The notes under the pieces were generated by a model. It searched no databases, was not told where the DNA came from, and worked only from the letters and a program-made list of their open reading frames with translations. The translations under genes were made by a program, and so were the position numbers. Shown here one piece after another: positions 11,725-20,436 of a DNA stretch of 64,000 nt (the stretch's first letter is position 1; each line of letters begins with the position of its first letter). Location of the stretch: assembly GCA_018806915.1 (NCBI GenBank), contig JAGKQI010000048.1, positions 124,001-188,000 of the forward strand, in the 5' to 3' direction. This stretch comes from Phytophthora colocasiae. Taxonomy: Eukaryota > Oomycota > Peronosporomycetes > Peronosporales > Peronosporaceae.

Positions 11725-12065
11725 TGTTACCAATTGGTCTATGTTTGATCAGTATGGGCAAGATACTTTCATAGTAGCCGAAATTGGCAGGAGAAAACGT
11801 TTGCCAGGAATCGAGAAGGTGAGAGAAAGCTGTGAGGTTTCACAGTCTGCATATCTACATAGTTCTATAACTAGCAGGCACTGGTAGTAGTTTCAAAACG
11901 ACTGCCAAAGTTGCCTCTTCATCACTCTGAAAAAACACGATAACAGAGCAATACTGTCCTCATCCTTGCTTCGTTCCTGCATTCAACGTAGCTTCCTCAG
12001 CTTAAAGGATCTGGTGGTCATCCTAACGTCTTCTTCAGGAGTGGGTGCCACCATATTTTGCAACA
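11725..12065 (+). repeat. Gypsy 3' LTR
   Basis: Matches the 5' LTR except for one base. CACGA target duplication follows at 12066-12070. Confidence 0.95.
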
Positions 12066-12763
12066 CACGACTCCTTCGTACCATCATACCGAACCATGTA
12101 CATGTCGTAGCATGGCACGGCTGGGTTCGGAGCGGCGCCACACAGATTGCTCGGATTGCCGCAGTTCAGAGTACCCCCTCCCTCGGCGTCTCTCGTGCCC
12201 AGAAGAACAAAACCTTTCTCGTCCGCGTAGATGTCGGCGAAGTCGTGAAGTGGCACCTTGACAGTGCTGCCACTCACGAGTTTATCACTGGCATCCAGTT
12301 CCTGGACGATGACGTTGTCGCCGCTGTGGAAGGCAATGCGAGATCCACCGGACGGTAACGCCGCGATGGCCACCACCTTCAAGTTCACTTCGTCTTCGTT
12401 CGCGTCGACAATCACACCGAGATCCACTTGGGTGATTTCCACTCGTGGCTTCGCACAGAGCTTGGAATTATCTGCCGATGTCGTGCTGCTGCTCGAGTTC
12501 GTCGCGGCAGAAGGTGTCGAAGCACCCGATGAATCAGATGTGGCAGGCGTGTCGGTTGTCGGTGTCGTAGGAGTATCAGGGGCGCTCGTTGGTTTTACTT
12601 GCTGGAGCATCCGTCACCTCGGTCTGAGCTGCAGGATTCGCTGGCGCATCCGTCGCCGCAGCAGGAGCCGGCGCGTCGGTCACCTCTGTCTGAGCTGCAG
12701 GGTTTTCAGGCGCCACAGGCGTCTCAGCAGCAGGAGTCTCTGGCACGGTACGGCTGTTGGAAC
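12066..12763 (-). pseudogene. SPL2, N-terminal half, split by the Gypsy insertion
   Basis: Encodes on the minus strand the linker end and the first part of the SPL domain up to CYDMYMVRYDGTKES, which continues logically into WATKL at 5984. The linker is frameshifted near 12598 by a deletion relative to SPL3. Homology ends at 12763, so no signal peptide or promoter remains. The gene was therefore probably already truncated apart from the retrotransposon. Confidence 0.9.
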
Positions 12764-12932
12764 AGAATTAATTCGGGCTCCCTGGTGGCCCACTGGCCAA
12801 CGTACCACAAAGCTATGCACTCGGGCGTGTTTCAGAACGGTATGAGATTTTTTGCAGGAGTCGCCGTGGTTGTCATAGAATCGGAAAAATTGGACGCGGG
12901 AGTGGTTACTGGAAGATTCGCTGGGCGTCTGA

Positions 12933-13697
12933 TTAACGCATTGCCCAGACCAATGGAGAGTACAAATCCACCGACAGAGTTGCCGGGAAAGCTATCGGGA
13001 GCGCCATCCCTGGCGGAATACCGAGGATTCGACGTCCGTCCAACTGGATCACGGTTCTTGGAGCGACAATTGGAAGTGGAGCCAGCTGCACCAGTGGATT
13101 TACTCGAGCATCGTACAACTTGTATTCGGCATTCGCAAAGTCGCGATCGAACTTCACACACAGCACGTACTCAACTCCTGGCATCACAGCCCATACCGAT
13201 ATCGCCTTGTGGTCGAGCTGTCCTTGTGCCATGCCCCACGGCTGTGAGACGCCAATCTCAATTTTAATCGTCCGAAAGTCGTCAAATATTGGAACGGCTG
13301 GAGGAAGCACGGATCCCGGTGTTGTTCGGCGTGGTCCATAACTGAGGTCTGGACACCATCGTCTCCCCTGAGAATTATGGGCGTCCATGTATCCTTTGAG
13401 CCATCGACGAATGTGCTGCTCAGTAAATGAAGTACCGCTTTCAAACGCACTAGCATAACTTGCGTGTGGAGTGGAGGCAAACTCGATGATGTGGATCTCT
13501 CCCGCGTCCGCAAACCATTCAAGAAAATGGGGTCGAACGACTTGTCCGTCGGTGTCAACAAACGCGTTCCATTCATCTTCCGTTGCCTGACACACACGCA
13601 ACGTGCCAGTCGCCGGCGGAGGCTGTTCCACTGCAACTTCGAGAGCAGCGTTGATGCGATCGATGCTGGAGAGAAGGTGCGGAAGAAATGGAGTCAT
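12933..13697 (-). CDS. Hypothetical 254-aa protein, possible PD-(D/E)XK-like fold (copy 2)
   Basis: Twin of 2594-3358. Substitutions relative to copy 1 include G to A before VPIFDD, T to S in IEIGVSQPWG, I to V in the AISVWAV stretch, and P to R in the KFDRDF stretch. The frame is kept in both. The start at MTPFLPHLL is chosen because the sequence upstream is poorly protein-like. The family is not recognised with confidence. The central IEIGVSQPWG, LDHKA and MPGVEYVLCVKFD resemble the core of Uma2-type nuclease-fold proteins, but a full catalytic set cannot be assigned. Confidence 0.5.
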   Translation of the reverse strand: MTPFLPHLLSSIDRINAALEVAVEQPPPATGTLRVCQATEDEWNAFVDTDGQVVRPHFLEWFADAGEIHIIEFASTPHASYASAFESGTSFTEQHIRRWLKGYMDAHNSQGRRWCPDLSYGPRRTTPGSVLPPAVPIFDDFRTIKIEIGVSQPWGMAQGQLDHKAISVWAVMPGVEYVLCVKFDRDFANAEYKLYDARVNPLVQLAPLPIVAPRTVIQLDGRRILGIPPGMALPIAFPATLSVDLYSPLVWAMR

Positions 13698-13934
13698 GAT
13701 CGCCGGTGCTCCCACTATTATCTTCTTTGAACTGAAAAGGATCTCGCAACGGAGCTGATACTGAAAGCGAAGCTTGGGACGAGGTGATGGAGAATTGCTA
13801 CCGGTACACACCGGCATTAAAATGATTGTGCAACGGGTACCGGTAATACACAATCAAGAGCAGCACTCATTCTTCAAAAAGCATTCCTTCTTCAAAAAGC
13901 GATGAATCTACCAACGCATTCTTAGAGGCTAACG

Positions 13935-14435
13935 TTAATCGGCGATTCTCCGATTGAACCAATCCATAAATGCAGCGAAGCCATCGGGTTCCTCCGTAGT
14001 CGGTGTTGGGGTTCTTGGTTCAGGAGTCGCAGTAGCATTTCCTTCAGGGGTGGCAGTCGGAGTTGGCGTCGGGGTCTCCGTTGCTCTGTTTTTCTTACGT
14101 TTCCTCCTTTTCCTCTTCCTCCCAAAGAGCCGCTCGTCTCCTGAGCCGTCAGCCGATGAGCTCTCGCTGTCCTCGTACTCCTCCTCCTGTAGCGTATCGT
14201 TGTCTTCCTCTTGTAGCGTAGAAAACTCGTAGCCAGTCGTAGTCTTCGTCTCCGCGTCATTCTTCGTCTCAGCTATCAGAAACCGGTCGGTCTTTCCTTC
14301 AACGTAAGGCTGGTAGCGGGTTTCAGCAGGTGCACGCAGGGAAGTGGACTTAGCCGAATTCGGGACGACTTGGAGGCCGTTGGAACTCGCGAGTAGAGCA
14401 GCAGCAGCCACCACCACGACGTGCTGGAGCTGCAT
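13935..14435 (-). CDS. Secreted Lys/Arg-rich protein, 166 aa, effector-like
   Basis: Starts with a clear signal peptide (MQLQHVVVVAAAALLASSNG), then STSLRAPAETRYQPYVEGK, an acidic Glu/Asp/Ser segment at about 75-100, GDERLFG, a basic block RKRKRRKRKKNR at about 105-117, a Thr-Pro repeat and the C-terminus DGFAAFMDWFNRRIAD. The layout (signal peptide, Leu-Arg element, acidic region with an ER, then variable C-terminus) recalls RXLR-dEER effectors, but no canonical R-x-L-R is present. The basic block would suit nuclear import (inference). Not a recognised family. Confidence 0.6.
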   Translation of the reverse strand: MQLQHVVVVAAAALLASSNGLQVVPNSAKSTSLRAPAETRYQPYVEGKTDRFLIAETKNDAETKTTTGYEFSTLQEEDNDTLQEEEYEDSESSSADGSGDERLFGRKRKRRKRKKNRATETPTPTPTATPEGNATATPEPRTPTPTTEEPDGFAAFMDWFNRRIAD

Positions 14436-14483
14436 CGTCCAGGTGTGTTGAGCACTTCTTCTCTCGGATGACGATTACGGACT

Positions 14484-14492
14484 GAGAAATGA
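14484..14492 (-). promoter_or_regulatory. Inr-like element of the Lys/Arg-rich secreted gene
   Basis: TCATTTCTC on the minus strand, about 50 bp upstream of the start codon at 14435. It matches the oomycete initiator pattern TCATTYY. The same element is kept in copy 1. Confidence 0.45.
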
Positions 14493-14507
14493 AAGCTTCA
14501 CTCGATG

Positions 14508-15561
14508 TGAGTGGCTGGCTTCCCATCGATCGAGAGCTTGTACTGTACACAGATTGACAGAAGGCTACGGCCGCTTTCCCGCAGGTGCAAAGTCTGTCCT
14601 GCGTGTGTAGACTGGTTATGTGAGAACGAATTAATAACGATTTTGGTAAAAGATAGAGAGTAGCTGTACACCGTCGGAGCAAGTTGTAAAAACTTATACT
14701 ACAGTAAGCAGTTTACTCGTCCTTCTTTCCCTCTGCGTAGCTGTCCAGCCATCCCCGGTGCTCCTCGCGACCATCAACGTGACCGTCAGTGACTGGGACT
14801 CACGACGTGCATAAGTTCACCCCGAAAGAGGAGAATTTCGGGGCAACCTGGCGCTTGTGACAGCGTCTACTTTAAATGAAAAGATCATCCGTTGGCTCTA
14901 TCGCTAAAAGGACACGTCGTTTTTCTTTTATTGTGTAGTGCATGCGGCGTCGTTTGGCTGGCGCATACACCTCGTCAAGGAGGTCTGTGATGGCAACCTC
15001 CTCTGCCTCCTGCAATACTGTCGCGGGTGGTGGGGGCTGCGAGGACAACTCGTCCGCTGCCTCCATTTTATCGAGTTGCTTGGATACCTCCGTTTTATCG
15101 AGTGGCTGGTGGAGTTTTATTTTAGCGATTGAACGCTGCGACGGGCGATTTGATTGGTTGATAACAAAATGTGTACACAATTCTATATCACATGCACCCT
15201 TTTTATGTGGCTGTAGCATTCTGTCAATCTGTGTAGTCGATCGATGCATGGACGAGAGTTCTGTGAATATGTTTATGATGGTGAGCAGGAAACACTGATC
15301 CCAGCTTGGGCCCACGAATTGGCACTAGAGGTTTGGTAATACATAGAGGAAATGTACTTCGAAGTATTTCATAGGGAACACAGTATGATGTATTTTCAAG
15401 TTGTAGATGTACATGTAGTGGTTGTCTTCTTTCATACTCGATCGTGGATGTCAGAACGGCGAGGACAATGCGACCATCAGCTCAGTTGCTTCAGCTGGTC
15501 TCCTTTGCTTTCGGATTTCCAACAGATCTCTGTGCTGGCACATCGTACAGCATGCCAGCAG
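14508..15561. other. Intergenic; possible transposon fragment
   Basis: Mostly without recognisable genes. A minus-strand frame at 14872-15315 ends in APAKRRRMHYTIKEKRRVLLA, which resembles the start of a helix-turn-helix transposase DNA-binding region, but the frame stops right after it. A small hairpin (CCCCGAAA facing TTTCGGGG) lies at 14820-14843. 15237-15560 is patchily similar to 4255-4685. Confidence 0.4.
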
Positions 15562-16051
15562 TACAGGTTTCCCCGCCTAATTTGCAAGGGTCGGACCAAG
15601 AAAATTTGCCAGGATGCAAAATCTGCACAGGTAACACATAAACGCAGCAACTACTGAATTAGTGTAAACTTTATTAGTTTGAGGTCGCGTGGCTTCTCTC
15701 GTGCTATCTCGTATGCTGGAATAAACTTGTCCTCTTCAAGTCTGTGCAGTTGTTCATCTCTATCAAGGCGCACGTACACTTTCTTCTTGCTGGATGGCAT
15801 GTTGATAATTGATGAATGAGGCTTATCAGCGCTAGCACAGCATATTGCAACAAATAATGTTCATTCTCAGCCTTTCGTTTACCACCGTAATGGAGCAACT
15901 TGTACTTGTCAAATGCATTCCCGCGTTCCTTCTAGATTACATCTATCTCAGTACATTGGAGAATCTGTCTCAGCAAATCGCATCCGCATCTGCACGTCGT
16001 CATCAAGGTATATTGCTTGACACAGTTGCAAATTAGGCGGGGAAACCTGTA
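15562..16051. mobile_element. MITE with 24-bp terminal inverted repeats and TA target duplication
   Basis: The terminal repeats, starting CAGGTTTCCCCGCC, are exact reverse complements at 15564-15587 and 16026-16049, each flanked by TA (15562-15563, 16050-16051). The 486-bp body has no transposase, only a short minus-strand frame near 15659-15800 starting MPSSKKKVYVRLDRDEQLH. TA duplication and CAGG ends fit the Tc1/mariner-pogo group. The related sequence at 4535-4600, read in reverse, lacks the element, giving an empty site. Confidence 0.9.
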
Positions 16052-16186
16052 TAAACATCGTGCACGTACACAAGCACATTACTACATACCAAACTGCTGC
16101 AGCGCATTTTATACGTTCACGAGCTTATAAACGAGCTCATTCCCAACATCTACATTCGAAGCGATCGTACTACATACATGTGCATC

Positions 16187-18223
16187 CTAGCAGCCGAAGA
16201 ACCGCACCACCTGCACCGACGTGTCCGTCGTCCCCTTTGACAAATATGCCACACTGCCGTCAGGGAAACTCTTCAATGCCTGGTACCGGTTGCCCACCAC
16301 AGACTTGTCCACCGTCACCTTACTGCTCACACTCTTGCCCGTCGACGCGTCCAGCACTTGAGCGTAGATCGTACGAGATCCACCCTCCGCCAGGTCGCCT
16401 CCTGCCGAACTGCCTTCCCACATCGCCAACAAGCCGCCGTCGCCGATAGCTGCCAGGTGTGGAGCACGCTCGTTCGCGTCCGTTCCACCCAACGTGATGT
16501 CCTCGCTGGCTGCAGCGTTGATAGCGAACTGGATCAGGTGAACCTTCGCGTTGTCTCCCTGGCCGTTGCTCACCGTCGCCCAGTACTTTGACGCCGCACC
16601 GCTCGGCACGATGTCGCCCAGGTTGGCGGCCGCTAGGTCCACCGGGTAAATCGTCGTGCCCCAGTCGTTCGGCGGCATGATGCGGTTGTTGCTGTCCGTC
16701 TTACAGATCGACGCGTACCCCTTCTTACGGCTGTCGTACGTGATACGCTCGTAACCGGAGTGCGAGCAACCCCAGTCGAACGAGTCTGCCTGCGCTAGGA
16801 TCTTGCCGGACGGACCCACCACCTTCATCCGATCACCTTGGTGAATATTGATACATCCGCCCTCGGACGTCGAGATGGCACAGCCGAAGTATGCGGCCCA
16901 GTTCGTGCCGTCCGACGCGATGCGACCGTGGTGAGCGTACCACCAGATCATGTACACGTCTGCGCCGGAACCTGCTGTCGAGTACGGAGGAAGCGATGAA
17001 CTGGACGACGTCAGCTTCGTGGCCCACGACTCCTTTGTGCCATCATACCGAACCATGTACATGTCGTAGCATGGCACGGCTGGGTTCGGAGCGGCGCCAC
17101 ACAGATTGCTCGGATTGCCGCAGTTCAGAGTACCCCCTCCCTCAGCGTCTCTCGTGCCCAGAAGAACAAAACCCTTCTCGTCCGCGTAGATGTCGGCGAA
17201 GTCGTGAAGTGGCACCTTGACGGTGCTGCCACTCACGAGTTTATCACTGGCATCCAGTTCCTGGACGATGACGTTGTCGCCGCTGTGGAAGGCAATGCGA
17301 GATCCACCGGACGGTAACGCCGCGATGGCCACCACCTTCAAGTTCACCTCGTCTTCGTTCGCGTCGACAGTCACACCGAGATCCACTTGGGTGATTTCCA
17401 CTCGTGGCTTGGCACAGAGCTTGGAATTGTCTGTTGATGCTGTGTTACTGCTCGAGTTCGTCGCGGCAGAAGGTGTGGAAGCACCCGATGAATCAGATGT
17501 GGCCGGCGCGTCGGTTGTCGGTGTCGTTGGAGCATCAGGGGCGCTCGTTGGCTTCACTGTCGGCGTCGCCGGAGCCGTTGTCGGTTGGACCGCTGGCGTT
17601 TCTGGGGCACTAGTTGGTTCTACAGCGGGGGTCTCTGGCGCGTCAGTCATCGGAGTAGCTGGAGCATCCGTCACGTCGGTCTGAGCTGCAGGATTCGCTG
17701 GCGCATCAGCAGGAGCCGGCGCGTCGGTCACCTCTGTTTGAGCTGCAGGGTTTTCAGGCGAATTGGGTGTCTCGGCAGCAGGAGCCTCTGGCGCGTCAGT
17801 CACCTCTGTCTGAGCTGCAGGGTTTTCAGGGGCCACAGGCGTCTCAGCAGCAGGAGTCTCTGGCACGGTAGGGACTGTTGGAACCTGCTGCTCGGCACTA
17901 GAACCGCCGGCATCCACAGCCGGTGTAGAATGATCAAAAGAAAACCAAGATGGCCATCCGGCGTCGCCGGTCTGTGTCGATCCCCAATCCCAACCATTAA
18001 ATGAAGGCCAAGAAGGCCACGAACTCGTCACTGTTCCAGGAGTTCCAGGAGTTCCGGTGGTCTGCGAACCACCAGTATTCCAGTTAAACGAGAACGACGG
18101 GAACCACGAAGCGGACGACGAACTGGGACCTTCAGGACAGTCCACAGTGCCTGTTCCAGAAACGCCATTGCTCCCGACGAGCAGCGCGACCTTCGCTACG
18201 ATTAGTACGTGGTTTGCCCGCAT
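16187..18223 (-). CDS. SPL3, secreted propeller-like protein, 678 aa, intact
   Basis: Residues 1-25 form a signal peptide (MRANHVLIVAKVALLVGSNG). About 30-105 is rich in Ser, Trp, Phe and Gly. About 110-265 is a Pro/Ala/Thr linker with repeats such as PENPAAQTEVTDAP. From about Cys270 to 678 runs the conserved domain (CAKP to VVRFFGC). The domain shows about seven degenerate blocks, each with a strand-turn-strand look, including LPSGGSRIAF, ADEKGFVLLGTRD, INIHQGDRMKVV, WGCSHSGYERITYD, ICKTDSNNRIMPP and PDGSVAYLS. This suggests a beta-propeller outside the cell (inference). The linker should be heavily O-glycosylated. A pogo-like element lies 128 bp upstream of the start. Confidence 0.85.
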   Translation of the reverse strand: MRANHVLIVAKVALLVGSNGVSGTGTVDCPEGPSSSSASWFPSFSFNWNTGGSQTTGTPGTPGTVTSSWPSWPSFNGWDWGSTQTGDAGWPSWFSFDHSTPAVDAGGSSAEQQVPTVPTVPETPAAETPVAPENPAAQTEVTDAPEAPAAETPNSPENPAAQTEVTDAPAPADAPANPAAQTDVTDAPATPMTDAPETPAVEPTSAPETPAVQPTTAPATPTVKPTSAPDAPTTPTTDAPATSDSSGASTPSAATNSSSNTASTDNSKLCAKPRVEITQVDLGVTVDANEDEVNLKVVAIAALPSGGSRIAFHSGDNVIVQELDASDKLVSGSTVKVPLHDFADIYADEKGFVLLGTRDAEGGGTLNCGNPSNLCGAAPNPAVPCYDMYMVRYDGTKESWATKLTSSSSSLPPYSTAGSGADVYMIWWYAHHGRIASDGTNWAAYFGCAISTSEGGCINIHQGDRMKVVGPSGKILAQADSFDWGCSHSGYERITYDSRKKGYASICKTDSNNRIMPPNDWGTTIYPVDLAAANLGDIVPSGAASKYWATVSNGQGDNAKVHLIQFAINAAASEDITLGGTDANERAPHLAAIGDGGLLAMWEGSSAGGDLAEGGSRTIYAQVLDASTGKSVSSKVTVDKSVVGNRYQALKSFPDGSVAYLSKGTTDTSVQVVRFFGC

Positions 18224-18240
18224 TTGTTGCTTGGTGCCAA

Positions 18241-18252
18241 GAGCAGGAATGA
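18241..18252 (-). promoter_or_regulatory. Inr-like element of SPL3
   Basis: TCATTCCTGCTC on the minus strand, about 20-30 bp upstream of the SPL3 start. SPL4 has the related TCATTCCTGTATTTGC at the same distance. The pogo element begins about 100 bp further upstream, so this core element is intact. Confidence 0.4.
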
Positions 18253-18350
18253 GAAGAAATGGCGTAGTTTGCTGTTCGAGCGCTGGCGGTTCCTACCCGA
18301 TCAGGCCCAAAGGTTCGGACGCCAATGCCCAACTCAGCGAGTCAAAATGG

Positions 18351-19754
18351 TACAGATTTGGACGGAAAGATGCGACGGACACTAAACAGCGACACATTAG
18401 GTTTTTTAAAAAGGCAGTATACAAATTTTATATCCAATGAAATCACTGCGCAGGCAAACCCTCTCAAGCCACTCAAAATTAGAATCGAAATGGAGACCAC
18501 AGACGCTACCCGCTTGCGAACGTGGGGAATGTGTGACGATAGCACAGTTGGGAGCGACTCAAGCGAGGAGGACAATGACATAGATGATGAGTGCATGATC
18601 CATCGGGACCGTCGGAATGCCTATTCCAACGCACTTAAACTTAAAGTGCTAGAAGATATCAATGCTGGCATTAAAATTACCCATGCCGCGAGGCTACACG
18701 GTATCAAGTCGAGGACAGCGGTGCATCGATGGACAAAGCAAGAAGCTGAAATAAGGGAGGCGTGCAGCAACAATAGACGATCTAAGTGTACGTTGGGGGG
18801 CAGGGAAGAAACAATTTGTTTCCTCATTGCGACGAGCTCGTACAGTGGATCAAAGCCATGCGAAGAGATGACTTTCCGCTAAAAACCTCTCATGTACTGG
18901 CGTTTCTTCGAGAAGAATACGGTACCTTCACAAGAGAATACCTAAAACAAAATTATGAGGCTGCTCTGCTTCAAGGTCTATTGTCGACAAGATAGACTTG
19001 GAAGGGCGTCTAAATGAAAAGCCCCGCTGCCGAACGATCCGCCGAATCATCCGCCCTAAGCTCTCCTGGCCCTCTTGCGCTCTACGTCGACAATCTTAAG
19101 TGTCACGTTAGTATGGAGGCCCAGGAGGCGCTGGCTGCTTGGGGCACCGAGGTCGTCCCACTACCGAAAAACACGACTTCTGTTCTCCAGCCTCTTGATG
19201 TTGGAGTTATGGGGCCCTTTAAGCAGAAGCTACGCGCCCTAACACTATCCTACGAGCTTACCATGATTGGATCAAGGAGCAATCTGCCACTCCGTGAACG
19301 TCTTCTAAAGCTTCAGCGTCTTTCAGCTCCCGAGAAACGAAAGCTCCTCGTTGAGCGAGTGATTGCCGCATGGGACGCCGTCAGTGAAAGTAGCATAAAG
19401 AGAGCTTGGCATAAAGCTGGATTGTAGACCAATTAGGACAGGGGACGTCAACAGTCTGTTGCCTTGGAACCCTGGCACCAAGGTCACTCGTCAGTGATTA
19501 ACTTTACCATTTTGGCCATGGGGGGAATTGAATCCTCGTCACTTTATCAAAAATAGAAGTCACTACCGGTTGAGCTATTATGCGACTATTTATTTGCCCC
19601 AAGGTTCATTTTATTGTGCATGTCTCGATTATATTTGACGTAATCGGATTGGCTATATATCTAAAATGGCTACAAGCGTCACACATTTGTGTCCGTACCC
19701 ATCGCTATACAAAAGAAAAACCTAACGCGTCACATCTTTCCGTCCAAATCTGTA
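18351..19754 (+). mobile_element. Pogo-like DNA transposon, decayed
   Basis: Terminal inverted repeats beginning CAGATTTGGACGG match exactly for 20 bp (18353-18372 and 19733-19752), and weaker similarity extends inward. TA target duplications are at 18351-18352 and 19753-19754. Total length is about 1.4 kb, and it contains a broken pogo/Tigger-type transposase. The repeat sequence differs from that of the nearby MITE, so the two belong to different families. Confidence 0.9.
18490..19427 (+). pseudogene. Pogo/Tigger-type transposase, internally deleted
   Basis: From ATG 18490: an acidic leader, then a helix-turn-helix region (ALKLKVLEDINAGIKITHAA and SRTAVHRWTKQE). A frameshift near 18800 leads to LVQWIKAMRRDDFPLKTSHV and FLREEYGTFTREYLKQ, and the frame stops at 18995. 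The DDE core resumes near 19060 with LALYVDNLKCH (second Asp) and VVPLPKNTTSVLQPLDVGV (third Asp), ending at 19427. The region with the first catalytic Asp is missing, so no active enzyme is possible from this copy. Confidence 0.85.
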
Positions 19755-20127
19755 CTGTATGAACCAACGTAGCGGAGCCTCAGTCCACGTTGTACAGTAG
19801 ATGTATGTAGAGAGCTCAAGGACAAAATTGGTGCATGAGCCTTGGATGTGTACACGCTAATTACCAATTGGTGGAGCTTACTAGCAAGGATTGCCTGCGG
19901 ATAGTACCAACGTCATGCATAATTGGAAAACGTCTCGCTTTTACTAAGACGAGCAAGTTGCTGGCGCGCTGCCTTCAGCTCTGATCCGCATGCGCGAAGC
20001 TTGAAGCGCTGACTTTAGATCAGCTTGGCGGTTGTATCAAAGATGAAGATTGGCTGGTCCTGACTTGATCAATGCCGTCGCACATTCCTACGAAACAGCA
20101 GTGTAGGTTAGCCTAGGTAAGAAGGAT
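19755..20127. other. Intergenic, nothing recognised
   Basis: Between the pogo element and the tandem repeat downstream of SPL4. No open frame or RNA feature supported. Confidence 0.4.
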
Positions 20128-20436
20128 CCGCGAACATGAACGGTTGTTTGAAGGTGTGCCAACAAACAAATAGCGTCAAGGAATGGAATCAATCTCCCAT
20201 AACGCTTTACTCAATACATTCACCTCTAAAACACCATCACATCTACTCAGATTGTCATCCCTTAGCAACCGTAGAGCCGCGAACATGAACGGTTGTTTGA
20301 AAGCTAGCAAAGGTGTGCCAACAAACAAATAGCGTTAAGGAATGGAATCAATCTCCCATAACGCTTTACTCAATACATTCACCTTTAAAACACCATCACA
20401 CCTACACAGATTGTCATCCCTTAGCAACCGTAGAAC
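20128..20436. repeat. Tandem duplication of the SPL4 3' end
   Basis: Two units of about 149 and 160 bp (20128-20276 and 20277-20436). Each contains CCGCGAACATGAACGG, TCTCCCATAACGC and the last SPL4 codons with the stop (CTTAGCAACCGTAGA). Unit two has about 10 extra bases near 20306. The extra unit places a second copy of the 3' untranslated region and terminal codons downstream of the real stop. Confidence 0.85.

Larger units (their letters stand above)
5985..12065 (+). mobile_element. Complete Ty3/Gypsy LTR retrotransposon, chromodomain type
   Basis: A 6081-bp element with two 341-bp LTRs that differ at one position seen by eye (G versus T in the ATCC-AACG stretch). It is flanked by CACGA target duplications. 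Internal order is gag, protease, reverse transcriptase, RNase H, integrase and chromodomain, as in Ty3/Gypsy chromoviruses. No confident primer binding site was recognised after the 5' LTR. A purine-rich stretch (AAGGGAGG, 11714-11721) precedes the 3' LTR. All coding parts carry frameshifts, so it is probably not autonomous as read. Confidence 0.95.
10344..14507. repeat. Segmental duplication, copy 2 (matches 1-4167)
   Basis: Near-identical partner of the segment at the window start. Similarity becomes patchy after 14507, where about 700 bp (14508-15236) has no counterpart in copy 1. Confidence 0.9.

Noticed and set aside
14820..14843. GC-rich hairpin CCCCGAAA/TTTCGGGG as a bacterial-type terminator
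   Set aside because: No gene ends there and the host is a eukaryote; kept only as a small hairpin.
14872..15315. A functional helix-turn-helix protein
   Set aside because: The frame stops directly after a possible DNA-binding start (RRRMHYTIKEKRRVLLA); at most a transposon fragment.
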